From the NCBI GenBank assembly GCA_011772425.1, contig WVZO01000139.1:1-56355 (forward strand): a stretch of 56,355 nt of DNA. Direction: 5' to 3'. Made by a program: the position numbers and the translations under genes. Under the pieces are notes generated by a model, which was given only the letters and a program-made list of their open reading frames with translations, did not search any database and was not told the DNA's origin. The stretch is from Candidatus Aminicenantota bacterium. Lineage in GTDB: Bacteria; Acidobacteriota; Aminicenantia; UBA2199. Shown here piece by piece: positions 32,501 to 40,066 of the stretch (positions are counted from its first letter, which is position 1; each line of letters begins with the position of its first letter).

Positions 32501-33468
32501 ATTTCCATAATTCGATCATCTTGTTGTTTGGGTTCCGTAACGTCATACTTGAGGGCTTGCAGCCAGGACTTAACCTCCTGTGAAAGTCTCCCCACCGGCG
32601 AAACCTGCGGCTCTCCGACCATGGTTGATTCTTTCTTGATTTTATTTACCTCTTTTGCCAATTCCTTTAAAAATACCTCCACTTCAGGATGATGCGGTGC
32701 TGATGGGGTGTAAGGCAGAATCTTTATATTATAATCCTTTTCGAACCGTTTTTGTTTAATGGGCTTTACATCCGCGGTATTCATTAATGCGTAATGGGTG
32801 CCAGTATAGTCGTGAAATATGCTCCTCAATTCATCCAGGAGAAGATTTAGGTCTCGGTCGGTCAACCCGAAACCGATAAAAAGCACGGTTTTGGAGGAAA
32901 AGAGAGTACTCAAACACTGGCGGTAGGCCCGGTTGTTGTGCATGACTTCCCTGTAGTCTGTTGTTCCCAGCACAACACTTTCGATGCGGTCGATTGTCCC
33001 GTGAAGTTTTAACAGGTAAAACTCACCGCTCCACAGAGCCTTGGATAATTCCGCGTGATCCAAATGGGTAAAGCTGGGAATAGAGGGATCTACATAGACT
33101 GCTTCAAGCAGTTTGTCATAATTGGTGGTCAACACGGCAGAGAAGGGGATTTTAGGCAGTAATTGATGAGCAGCCGTGGGTTCGGGTTTGGATTCCAGGA
33201 ACACTTCCATCATGAACTGGTGGAATGCGCTTTTTCCCAATCGCTCCCGCAGTTCTTCCGCAGCCATCAGTAATTCGCCGCTTTCGATATACTCTTCCAA
33301 TTCCTTTCGGTCATCCATTGCAATGCGGTTTTGTTCTCCCCAATCCATCATTTGTTTCAATAATTGGGGCCAACCCGGGAGTCCTGCGCCTTGAGAAAGT
33401 CCGGCGCCGATAAAAGCCACAGCGCGGCCTTTAGCAATTTGCTCGATCAAATCCTTTGGAATTTGCAT
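29533..33468 (-). CDS. SIR2/REase-like/NACHT/WD40 STAND protein
   Basis: A 1311-residue protein. Residues 1-265: SIR2-like NADase domain with FIGAGLSQGAGLPGW, LTTNYDKLLE and LKLHGT, so the usual Asn and His are present. About 295-400: Mrr-like restriction-endonuclease fold (SWLQALKYDV...VLVRC), with the D/ExK Lys apparently lost, so probably structural. About 440-640: NACHT-type NTPase with GEFGSGKTW (Lys near 470) and LLLILDGFDE (near 546). About 900-950: pentapeptide-like stretch. About 955-1245: WD40 repeats (DSTLRIWNVDE-type ends). GGGGAGG precedes the ATG. SIR2-STAND proteins such as Avs5 deplete NAD on phage recognition; that function here is inference from architecture. No SIR2-independent partner is needed in that model. 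An MNT gene lies upstream on the same strand. Confidence 0.9.
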   Translation of the reverse strand: MQIPKDLIEQIAKGRAVAFIGAGLSQGAGLPGWPQLLKQMMDWGEQNRIAMDDRKELEEYIESGELLMAAEELRERLGKSAFHQFMMEVFLESKPEPTAAHQLLPKIPFSAVLTTNYDKLLEAVYVDPSIPSFTHLDHAELSKALWSGEFYLLKLHGTIDRIESVVLGTTDYREVMHNNRAYRQCLSTLFSSKTVLFIGFGLTDRDLNLLLDELRSIFHDYTGTHYALMNTADVKPIKQKRFEKDYNIKILPYTPSAPHHPEVEVFLKELAKEVNKIKKESTMVGEPQVSPVGRLSQEVKSWLQALKYDVTEPKQQDDRIMEMEAVLDQGTVKQRVLVRCIGDEIKASDVGALDEVLTRNMPQGWLIADKRISKLAKERAAGDEAYRLFTLAEFLETMVWKNYFNELEILVKNNKIHERYVDLACFRQEMDEKGEEVGRDKHPNLDNYIDSWLNERSKVHFSLLGEFGSGKTWFCRHYAYRQLERYKKDPVNQRLPLLITLRDFTKALTAEQLVNDALLVKYKLPLMGNAYEVFKDMNRQGKLLLILDGFDEMARKVDYQTVVDNFWELADNLADDNSKVLLTSHTEYFRWAKESEKIFDGKEKGRATIRLSPPRFEVFHLEPFNDDQIRQVIVNCLGKEKGEETAARILENHTLAEMARKPVLIELLLAAMEDVNPEILENQALVYLYATNKLLLRNIDTKRTFTSTADKLYFLCEFAWEMISCQELKIHYKDIPLRIQTYFGDKVKDSHLLDHWDFDLRSQTLLHRDAAGNYEFAHKSLAEYFVAFKFAAELDCLATEFKETYKEENGQNCQIPIEVKEMEALAKTFGAMSIYNERLDAVIRLLGGMLAKDAEDRLWKVLHETRGKTLEQVQYVGGNVTSILYRWLNVSFKGGQLPQVVLKGNCFKRKYESGSIDLAGISFRNSILHQLILGECNLEKVDMRDADIKDIELTQPKIYSLIWLDYNNLLVGGFSEGNVRSWDTQTWQESIIFTGLEWEICSIVSFKDARKIVFGDRGNTAILWNLESANQIQHFKNSHTGRHQMAISLDGEILAIADNDQVIKLFDISSGKVLKTFAGTTYFYGVSFNHDGTKLIGGDEKGYVTIWDVENGREVKKWNSELETVFKICHSRNQSCFLATGSITRDKNIAHCWDSETGKSVFSFHYEFSLSISYNHKEDRFAVGDTNNLIKLFDAKSGELIHEIKVGTGTDALAFSPDDRFLASGHDDSTLRIWNVDENSPDFGKCVKIIDVKTNCRGMQIAGAKGLEQKMEWRKNGKPYQGTLLEYFAECGAVLDEEQKKLLKKIKKLRS

Positions 33469-33515
33469 TTTTTATCCTCCCCACTCTTACATTCCATTAT
33501 TGTCATTTGTAATTT

Positions 33516-33599
33516 TCAGGAGTCTTTTTCCTTAAGGTAGCTTAAGTGAGTATAATATTTTGAATCAAGGGCTTCTTTTAAAACTTTTTCATCATACAT
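33516..33599 (-). CDS. Possible 27-residue small protein coupled to the MNT gene
   Basis: ATG at 33599 overlaps the nucleotidyltransferase stop (ATGTATGA) and opens a 27-codon frame beginning MYDEKVLKEALDSKYY. The sequence is helical and charged. It could be a remnant of a HEPN-type partner or a real microprotein. Only the overlap and composition support it. Confidence 0.3.
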   Translation of the reverse strand: MYDEKVLKEALDSKYYTHLSYLKEKDS

Positions 33600-33888
33600 A
33601 GATGATTTCCTTTTTGGCATTGTATTTGATAATGGGATTCATGTATTGATAATTAACCAATTCAACGTTCTTATTGAATTGTTGGGATAATATTTCTTCT
33701 AATTCCAGGAATTCGAAATAACCGAATTTTTCGCCGTCATCAAGTACATAAACGATATCGATATCACTGTGCTCATTTTGTTCATTCCTCGAATAGCTGC
33801 CATAAAGACCTATTTCTTTTATATGATACTTCTTTTTGAATTCTGCTTTTTTTTCCTCAAGAAATTTTAAAATTTCTTCTTTTGTCAA
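33592..33888 (-). CDS. Minimal nucleotidyltransferase (MNT domain)
   Basis: A 98-residue pol-beta-fold nucleotidyltransferase. GLYGSYSRNEQNEHSDIDIV contains the G-S-x9-10-S-D-x-D catalytic pattern, and a third acidic residue is likely in the QFNKNVELVNY region. The start is TTG at 33888 with GGAG eight bases upstream. MNT proteins usually pair with a HEPN toxin, which they inactivate by AMPylation. No full HEPN gene is present here, only a possible 27-residue frame downstream. It precedes the SIR2-STAND gene on the same strand by about 120 bases. Confidence 0.85.
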   Translation of the reverse strand: MTKEEILKFLEEKKAEFKKKYHIKEIGLYGSYSRNEQNEHSDIDIVYVLDDGEKFGYFEFLELEEILSQQFNKNVELVNYQYMNPIIKYNAKKEIIYV

Positions 33889-34074
33889 TCCTGGCTCCTT
33901 TATCGTACTTAATAATAATATTTTTTCAAGAAAAAATCAACCGGTAACGTGGATGAACCGGGAGAGTAACCTGGAAATACTTTTTCGCTTGTTACTAAAG
34001 CTAATCTCTCGTACCGCACGGGCACTCTAAAAAAACTGCTGCCCTCCGTGCGGATCTACTACCCCATACGTTTA

Positions 34075-34232
34075 TCTACAGGATGGGCAGAAAATCGAAA
34101 AAAAATTATAAAATTTTCTGCCTGCCCATCCTGAAACTCCTATAAAACTCTATCAGAACTTTTTATTTGTCTCCGACGGCCAGGGGGCTCTTTTCGAGAA
34201 AACCACCCCCTAGACCCCCACAAAAGCTTTTG
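34075..34232. repeat. Dispersed two-hairpin element, inverted copy
   Basis: One hairpin has arms GGATGGGCAG and CTGCCCATCC (34081-34131). A second has GGGGGCTCTTTT and AAAACCACCCCC (about 34185-34220). Reversed, it lines up along its length with 52898-53060, and its second half with the NRPS insertion at 23895-23975. Confidence 0.75.
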
Positions 34233-34312
34233 ATTAGTCTTGCCGCCGCAGGCGTTTATTTGTCCGAAGGACGCCTTCCCATTCCCGCATTATTCCAATA
34301 CCCCATTACCCC

Positions 34313-34342
34313 AATCAATTGTGAGCGAAGCGAACTAAGTTC
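34313..34342. repeat. 30-bp dispersed repeat, copy 2
   Basis: Exact inverted copy of 5741-5770, ending AAGCGAACTAAGTTC, preceded by CATTATTCCAATA-type repeats as in the other locus. Confidence 0.9.
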
Positions 34343-34357
34343 TAATTTCTATCTTTT

Positions 34358-34393
34358 CTTCGTGTTCCTTCGTGCCCTTCGTGGCTTCGTGGT
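34358..34393. repeat. Dispersed CACGAAGG-type repeat, reverse orientation
   Basis: Successive CTTCGTG steps ending CGTGGCTTCGTGG. Same family as 959-1038. Confidence 0.6.
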
Positions 34394-34428
34394 AAAAAAA
34401 ATACAATCTTTTTGCCTGCTGCCTTTTT

Positions 34429-35583
34429 CTATAATGACCGGATTACCTGGCTGTAAATTTCCGCTGCCGTTAATACCTGGCGAAACGAAACAGATTCGTC
34501 AGGCATGTGCGCATGCTCCAGTTGACCCGGCCCCAAAAGAATAGGACGCACCCCCGCCTCCCATAACAAATTGGCATCGGAATGACTGCGAAAACTCCGC
34601 GGCTCAAAATCCAATGAACAAGATTTATAAATGGCCTTCAAACTCTCATACAACTCCCCTTTCTCCGGAAGCTCATACCCGGCATGAATATATGTAAATT
34701 CAAGGGAAGCATCCGTACCCGGCTTTTTCTCAGACTCGGCAGAAAACAACTCCTCCAATTCGTAAATAACATCCCCAATAGCGGAATGAGGAGGAAGATG
34801 AAAATCGATCCAGGCTTCACAATATTCCGGTACGACAAAACCGGACTGCGAACTGGCCAGGTCCCGAAGATTATACACCACCTCCTCGCGATTGGCTCGA
34901 AGATAATCGATGATTTTTAACAGTAACTGCAGCATCACTTCAATGGCATTAACCGCAGAAGAAGCCAGGGAAGCGTGCATTCTTCTCCCCCTGGTGCTTA
35001 TATTGGCCTCGATGTACCCGTAATGACTAAAACAGGGATGAAGATCGGTGGGCTCCCCCACAATGGCATAAGGGAAACGGTATTGACCCAGAAATTTCTC
35101 AGCGCCATCGCTTTCCTCCTCTTCTCCCACCACCAGGGCAAGTGCCGCCGGAAACGGCCGGGGCCCCTTGTGCCATTGATCGATATAGGCTTCGATCATT
35201 GCAGCACAGCCACCTTTCATATCCGCAGCACCAAGCCCGTATATCCTGTCTTTGTCCCTCCCCTTCTGCCTGTACCGGTAATTTTCAAAATCAGGTGCCG
35301 TGATGGTATCCACATGCCCCAGTAGAACCAGGGGACAGTCATTGTTTTCAGGTATTACCAGGATATTTTCCCGGTCATCTTCTACCCGTTGACGGATAAC
35401 CGGCAGCCCCTGCTTTTTTAAATAATCATATAAAAATGCACTAATTTCGTGCTCCTTACCATTCGGACTATAAATATTGATCAGTTCCTTTAAAAGCGAT
35501 TTCAACCGCTGCGGATTTATCGACCAATTATCCCCCATACCGGTTGTGGATAATTTTTTTAACGGTTTGTTCATGTCGGTCAT
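34429..35583 (-). CDS. M20 family metallopeptidase (ArgE/DapE/LysK-like)
   Basis: A 384-residue zinc amidohydrolase. LLGHVDTI (first metal His and Asp), GAADMKGG (bridging Asp), VGEEEESDGAEK (catalytic and metal Glu), GEPTDL and the C-terminal GPGQLEHAHMPDES (last metal His) are all present. The dimerisation domain lies between. The frame runs back to 35619, but the ATG at 35583 lies just after the stop of the upstream gene and gives a normal N terminus. The family removes acyl groups from amino acids. The last motif recalls LysK and ArgE, but no lysine or arginine genes are nearby, so the substrate is open. Third gene of a DHH-GNAT-M20 run. Confidence 0.88.
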   Translation of the reverse strand: MTDMNKPLKKLSTTGMGDNWSINPQRLKSLLKELINIYSPNGKEHEISAFLYDYLKKQGLPVIRQRVEDDRENILVIPENNDCPLVLLGHVDTITAPDFENYRYRQKGRDKDRIYGLGAADMKGGCAAMIEAYIDQWHKGPRPFPAALALVVGEEEESDGAEKFLGQYRFPYAIVGEPTDLHPCFSHYGYIEANISTRGRRMHASLASSAVNAIEVMLQLLLKIIDYLRANREEVVYNLRDLASSQSGFVVPEYCEAWIDFHLPPHSAIGDVIYELEELFSAESEKKPGTDASLEFTYIHAGYELPEKGELYESLKAIYKSCSLDFEPRSFRSHSDANLLWEAGVRPILLGPGQLEHAHMPDESVSFRQVLTAAEIYSQVIRSL

Positions 35584-35593
35584 AACTATTATC

Positions 35594-36118
35594 TTATTCT
35601 TTGCCGGATGGCCGCTCACTATCCAGGTTCAACGAAAGATAAACATGCTTCTTGGGTTTTTCAAATCCCATTTTCTCAAAAAATCCGATAGCCGATAAAT
35701 TATTGGCCTCCGTATCCACCAGGAGCATGCGGACACCTTCAGTAATCATGAGATTACGAAAATGGTTGAAAAGCCTGGAAGCAACACCTTTGTCCTGGTA
35801 TTTCTCGTCCACGCCCAACCAGATCAAATAACCGTATTTCCATGACGATCGCCTCTTCTCAATGGTGGTCCCCAGGATAAAACCGATAATTTCTTCCTCC
35901 TCTGACTCGGCAGCCAGGCAGAATTCCGCATTATCCCGGAAAGCATCAACCACTTCGTATTCGTCCCAGGTGCGGTACAAATTGGGCGATGATTCCGGTG
36001 TAAATAACTTCTCTCCCAGGTGAAAAACAGGTGCAAGATCATCGATGGTCATCTCCCTGATGTTCACCTGTTCCTTTTTTTTCTTTTTTTCTCTATCATT
36101 GTTATCATTCGTATTCAT
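35594..36118 (-). CDS. GNAT N-acetyltransferase
   Basis: A 174-residue acetyl-CoA-dependent acetyltransferase. After a Lys-rich N terminus, the fold starts at NIREMTIDDLAPVFHLGEKLF. The acetyl-CoA loop is GVDEKYQDKGVASRLF (Q/R-x-x-G-x-G/A type) and the C terminus has the ANNLSAIGFFEKMGFE motif of RimI-like enzymes. The ATG at 36118 follows GAGGGAAAAAGG; the open frame upstream lacks a ribosome site. It lies 17 bases after the DHH gene and 11 bases before the M20 gene, so it is likely in one transcript. Substrate unknown, possibly a protein N terminus. Confidence 0.88.
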   Translation of the reverse strand: MNTNDNNDREKKKKKEQVNIREMTIDDLAPVFHLGEKLFTPESSPNLYRTWDEYEVVDAFRDNAEFCLAAESEEEEIIGFILGTTIEKRRSSWKYGYLIWLGVDEKYQDKGVASRLFNHFRNLMITEGVRMLLVDTEANNLSAIGFFEKMGFEKPKKHVYLSLNLDSERPSGKE

Positions 36119-36134
36119 ACCCTTTTTCCCTCTT

Positions 36135-37241
36135 TTATCGAAACATTCCCTGGACTTTCCTCTTAATCGTCCCGAAAAGTTTTTGCAATTCAAAGGCATG
36201 CGCTTCGTCTCGCTCCTTTTTCAACGTTTCAACAGTTGTGGTGTAAACCATTTGCCATAACAGGTCCCTGTCCGGGCAATTGGCAAAATAGTCCAGGTTC
36301 ACCTGGAATGCGCCTTTGAATTTCCGCGCTCCCCCTTCTTTAGTTATTTTTTTAATCAACGCATTCAAATTCAAATCTTCATCTTTGCTGCGAAACAAAG
36401 CATCCAACATTAACCGGCTGTCCTTTTCCACGATCCCGAATACCACCACTGCCTTGAGGTCCTCCCGTTTCAAAAGAAAATCCCCGATAAGTCCCATGGT
36501 ATCCCGGTGTTTTTGCTCAATAAATCCAATACCGGAAATCAACCAATCTTTATACAAAATTTGATTTTTGAGGGCTTGATTGAAAAAGCTCATGGCCTCT
36601 TTAGTAAAGGGAAGGGTTGAAATGCGATTCAGAAGGGTTTTGTCCACATAAAGGGAGATAATCTCAAGCGCCTTGTGATCCAGGGGCACGGCGTGCTGGA
36701 AATCGTCGGTATCGGTTTGGATGCCGTAATAAAACGCTGTGGCTGCATGGCGCCAGTGGTTCTGGTTAAAATTTATACCCAATGCCTCTGCCAGGAAAAT
36801 CATAATCGTACTCACAGAACCCGCCTCCTCAATAAGAATCCGCAAATCCACGGGAATTTCTTCCTTTACCTGCTCATGGTGGTCGATGTGAATCGCACAG
36901 GGGATTACACCGGTAACCCCTTCCACGAAAACCGATTGATGATCCAGCACAGCATAGGCATCCCAGTGTTTTTTACAGTCCTCCACCGGTTTAAACCGGA
37001 TGGGCAGGTGAAGGTCTTTGATCATCCTGATGTTCTGGGGTAGGGACGGCTCCTGGGGGCAAGCAATGAGCGCATCGGCCCCCTGGGCTTCACACAGTAG
37101 TTTAAGCGCATAAGAGGCGGCAATGGCATCCGGGTCAGGCGAGCCCTTGATATAGATCAACAGGCGTCGATACTTTTTTATGGTTTCAAGCAATTGCGCT
37201 GAAAGCTTTACTGCATCCAATGTTTTACCTTTATCATTCAT
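36135..37241 (-). CDS. DHH family phosphoesterase, NrnA-like
   Basis: A 368-residue phosphoesterase of the nanoRNase/pAp phosphatase superfamily. It has the N-terminal PDPDAIAAS motif (about 45) and the name-giving IDHHE (about 135), a DDF metal region near 205 and a C-terminal DHHA1-like part (residues 290-350; GGARKFKGAF). In NrnA a His three residues before the Pro of the first motif binds metal; here that place is Lys, a variant that I have seen in related bacterial homologues. The ATG at 37241 gives the best start. It probably acts on short oligonucleotides or cyclic dinucleotides; a link with PgpH and cyclic di-AMP is possible but unproven. First gene of a three-gene run. Confidence 0.82.
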   Translation of the reverse strand: MNDKGKTLDAVKLSAQLLETIKKYRRLLIYIKGSPDPDAIAASYALKLLCEAQGADALIACPQEPSLPQNIRMIKDLHLPIRFKPVEDCKKHWDAYAVLDHQSVFVEGVTGVIPCAIHIDHHEQVKEEIPVDLRILIEEAGSVSTIMIFLAEALGINFNQNHWRHAATAFYYGIQTDTDDFQHAVPLDHKALEIISLYVDKTLLNRISTLPFTKEAMSFFNQALKNQILYKDWLISGIGFIEQKHRDTMGLIGDFLLKREDLKAVVVFGIVEKDSRLMLDALFRSKDEDLNLNALIKKITKEGGARKFKGAFQVNLDYFANCPDRDLLWQMVYTTTVETLKKERDEAHAFELQKLFGTIKRKVQGMFR

Positions 37242-37342
37242 ATGACTGCCTTTTTTCCGATTCCGAATTCCGAACCTCAAACTCACGGCTAAAATAATTT
37301 AACATAATTTCCTTTAAAATGCAAAAGTGTGGAAAATACGGA

Positions 37343-37371
37343 TTGACATATTATTGTTAATATGCTAAAAA
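37343..37371 (+). promoter_or_regulatory. Promoter of the NfeD-flotillin operon
   Basis: TTGACA at 37343-37348, 17 bases, then TAAAAA at 37366-37371 with TG just before it (TGCTAAAAA, extended -10). About 55 bases lie between the expected start and the ATG. Confidence 0.6.
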
Positions 37372-37431
37372 AGACATGTACATTTAAAGAAAATAACAAG
37401 TGATGGTGTATAGCGATAAGGAGTATTACAA

Positions 37432-38079
37432 ATGGGTGGATTTTTTGAAAGTTTAAAACCGATCGAGAAAGTTTTTTTCATTTGTGCCGTTCTTGGCGGG
37501 GTGCTGTTTGTTATTCGTTTGATACTCATGTTTATCGGCGGTCACCACGGCGATATGGACGGGGGTGCCGGCGGGCATTTTGATGGCGATGTCGGAGGGC
37601 ACGGCGATGTCGGTGGACATGGCGATGTCGGAGGGCATGGTGAAGGAATTGACAGTGATCATGCGGATTCGGACACCAGCTTTAAAGCGATCTCTTTGCA
37701 AGGAATCACTGCTTTTTTTATGATGTTCGGCCTGGTAGGGCTGGCATTATCCCGGCAAAGTGGATTCGGGCCGACATTATCTATCTTTGGGGCCGTTATC
37801 GGCGGTGGTTTTTCCGTCTGGATTATCGGTAAAATCTTTAGCAGTATGGGGCGGCTGCAGTCGGAAGGCACACTGGATATCTGGAATGCCCTGGGAAAGG
37901 AAGGGACCGTCTACCTCACCATACCCCCCACCGGCAAAGGAATCGTCCAGATCAATGTCCAGGACACCCTCAGGGAATTGTCCGCCGTTTCTAAAGACAA
38001 AACCGAAATCAAAACCGGGGAACGGGTCGTTGTGGTGGATATCGTGGGAGGAAGTACCCTTGTTGTTAGTAACGTATAA
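37432..38079 (+). CDS. NfeD-like membrane protein
   Basis: A 215-residue protein. The first membrane helix (about 13-36) is followed by a Gly/His/Asp-rich loop (38-75) with repeated GDVGGHG units. Two more helices follow (about 88-110 and 115-138), then a C-terminal OB-fold of NfeD type (about 145-215; GKEGTVYLTI ... GERVVVVDIVGG). NfeD proteins partner flotillins in membrane microdomains, and a flotillin gene follows 40 bases later. The Gly/His loop could bind metal ions. AAGGAG precedes the ATG by eight bases. Confidence 0.88.
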   Translation: MGGFFESLKPIEKVFFICAVLGGVLFVIRLILMFIGGHHGDMDGGAGGHFDGDVGGHGDVGGHGDVGGHGEGIDSDHADSDTSFKAISLQGITAFFMMFGLVGLALSRQSGFGPTLSIFGAVIGGGFSVWIIGKIFSSMGRLQSEGTLDIWNALGKEGTVYLTIPPTGKGIVQINVQDTLRELSAVSKDKTEIKTGERVVVVDIVGGSTLVVSNV

Positions 38080-38119
38080 AAAAGGTTAAAGAATATAAAA
38101 TATAAAGGAGGAGAATATT

Positions 38120-39709
38120 ATGGCAAATTATTGGTTATATGTGATTGGAGCGTTAGCTATCTTGATATTTTTTACACTGGTATTTGTTTCGTCTCGTTAC
38201 CGGCGCTGTCCATCGGACAAGATCCTGGTTATTTATGGAAAGGTCCAGAAGGGGAGGTCCAGTCGAACCATGCACGGCGGCGGTGCGTTCATATGGCCGT
38301 TGATCCAGGATTACCAATACTTAAGCTTAACACCATTAACGATAAATATCGATTTGAGGAATGCGCTTTCGCAGCAAAATATCCGGATCAACGTACCCAG
38401 CACATTTACGGTGGGTGTCAGCACGGAACTCGCCATTATGAGTAATGCTGCCGTGCGTTTGTTGGGATTAAGGCCGCAGCAAATCGAAGCCATGGCCAAG
38501 GAAATTATATTCGGTCAATTGAGGTTAACGGTTGCATCCTTAACTATCGAGCAGATCAACCAGGACCGTGAAAGTTTTCTCGAAGCCATCCGCAAGAATG
38601 TGGAACCTGAATTGAACAAAATCGGGCTGTACCTGATTAACGTCAATATCACCGACATTACCGATGAATCCGATTATATCGAAAGCATCGGTAAGAAAGC
38701 GGCTGCCGAGGCCATCAACAAAGCCAAGATCGATGTGGCGGACCAGGAGAAATTGGGCTCCATTGGTAAGTCCGAAGCCGACCGCGAACGGGATATCCGC
38801 GTGGCGGAAAACTATGCAGCAGCGGAAAAAGGAAAGAAAAAAGCCGAAGCAGACCAGCGTATATATGTGCGGCAGCAAGAGTCGGCGGCAGTAGTCGGTG
38901 AAGCCCAGGCCGACCGGGATAAAGAAGTGGGTGTTGCGGTTAACATCGCGGAAACATTGAAGGGAAAGAAAAAAGCTGAAGCGGATCAACGTATATTTGT
39001 CCAGGGCCAGGAAGCTGATGCGGTTAAAGGAGAGAACATTTCCAAGGCCAACATCGCGGATTTCAATGCCAAACTGGCGGTGAAACAGGCGCATGCCAAA
39101 CAGGAAGCCGAAGTGGCTGGCCGGATGGCAGAAGCGGAAATCCAGAAGGCCCAGTATTTAGCGGAACAACAGCGGTTGAATGCTGAAGAAGTAGTAGTTA
39201 AAGAAATTGATAAGAAAAAAGTCGAAATCGCAGCCGAAGCCGAAGCAGAACGGGTACGAAGAATAGCCAAAGGTGAGGCGGACGGTATATTGTTTAAGTA
39301 TCAGGCTGAAGCCGAGGGTATTAAGAAATTGCTGGATAGTAAAGCCGCCGGTTATGAAGCACTGGTGAACAGCTGCGACGGTGATTCTAAAGCTGCGGCA
39401 ACCCTGTTGATGATCGAAAAGATCGAGGAATTGGTGGAACACCAGGTCAAAGCCATCCAGAACCTGAAAATCGACAAAATTACGGTCTGGGATTCCGGCG
39501 GAGGCGATGGCAGAAGTTCTTCCACTGCGAATTTTGTTGCCAACATGATCAAATCGATCCCGCCCATGCAGGAGATTGCTTCCATGGCCGGTGTGGAACT
39601 CCCGGATTTCCTTGGCAAATTGAAAGAGAAGGAAATAGAGAAAAAGAGAGGTTCCGAAACCCCGTCCTCTGTTCCTGAATCAGATATTGAATTCGGAGCC
39701 GCGAAATAA
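38120..39709 (+). CDS. Flotillin/SPFH domain protein (YqiK-like)
   Basis: A 529-residue protein with an N-terminal membrane helix (about 5-25), SPFH/band-7 domain (about 30-200) and a long Ala/Glu/Lys-rich coiled coil (about 200-420) typical of flotillins. A C-terminal part has IDKITVWDSGGG as in FloA/YqiK. It forms membrane scaffolds together with NfeD. GGAGGAG precedes the ATG. The coiled coil has internal repeats (GEAQADRDKEVGVA and GSIGKSEADRERDIRVA blocks) that suggest expansion. Confidence 0.93.
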   Translation: MANYWLYVIGALAILIFFTLVFVSSRYRRCPSDKILVIYGKVQKGRSSRTMHGGGAFIWPLIQDYQYLSLTPLTINIDLRNALSQQNIRINVPSTFTVGVSTELAIMSNAAVRLLGLRPQQIEAMAKEIIFGQLRLTVASLTIEQINQDRESFLEAIRKNVEPELNKIGLYLINVNITDITDESDYIESIGKKAAAEAINKAKIDVADQEKLGSIGKSEADRERDIRVAENYAAAEKGKKKAEADQRIYVRQQESAAVVGEAQADRDKEVGVAVNIAETLKGKKKAEADQRIFVQGQEADAVKGENISKANIADFNAKLAVKQAHAKQEAEVAGRMAEAEIQKAQYLAEQQRLNAEEVVVKEIDKKKVEIAAEAEAERVRRIAKGEADGILFKYQAEAEGIKKLLDSKAAGYEALVNSCDGDSKAAATLLMIEKIEELVEHQVKAIQNLKIDKITVWDSGGGDGRSSSTANFVANMIKSIPPMQEIASMAGVELPDFLGKLKEKEIEKKRGSETPSSVPESDIEFGAAK

Positions 39710-39928
39710 AATATAGAATATCTACAAATACCCGAAATTGATCGTTGTTATTGGGATTATCCCATGTTATTGCACTTACTTAGCAAAAATGATAAGTAAA
39801 AGCAATGGGTGAGTGGTAATTTATGCTCCTTTTCTGGTACATCTTGCGTATTTTTATCAGCCTGGACGCCTGATTGTTCATTTCGGGTTCGTTTTTTATG
39901 AATATTTGTTAAAGATGAAATTTTTCAC

Positions 39929-39957
39929 TTGAAATAGTTCTGTTTTAGTTATATAAT
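39929..39957 (+). promoter_or_regulatory. Promoter of the TolC-adaptor-RND operon
   Basis: TTGAAA at 39929-39934 and TATAAT at 39952-39957 with a 17-bp spacer. The leader is about 100 bases. Confidence 0.7.
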
Positions 39958-39991
39958 TGGGGATTCCCAGAGGTCGTTTTTTCCCCAGGGG

Positions 39992-40013
39992 CTTAAGTAA
40001 AACTTAAGTAAAA
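39992..40013 (+). promoter_or_regulatory. Tandem 11-bp direct repeat in the efflux leader
   Basis: CTTAAGTAAAA twice in immediate succession, about 30 bases downstream of the predicted transcription start. The 11-bp period puts both copies on one face of the helix. It is a candidate operator; no regulator gene is adjacent. Confidence 0.4.
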
Positions 40014-40066
40014 CGTTTTTATAAAAAATACGTATACACTGCAATTGGCAGTTGAAAAAAGGAAAA

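Larger units (their letters stand above)
33889..34428. other. Intergenic region made of dispersed repeats
   Basis: About 540 bases. It holds a hairpin CCGCACGG/CCGTGCGG at 34014-34053, an inverted copy of the dispersed palindromic element (34075-34232), the 30-bp repeat copy (34313-34342) and a CTTCGTG-type dispersed repeat (34358-34393). No gene is seen. Confidence 0.7.
39710..40066. other. Upstream region of the efflux operon
   Basis: About 350 bases. It contains the promoter at 39929-39957 and a tandem 11-bp repeat at 39992-40013. The first 200 bases show no feature. Confidence 0.5.
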
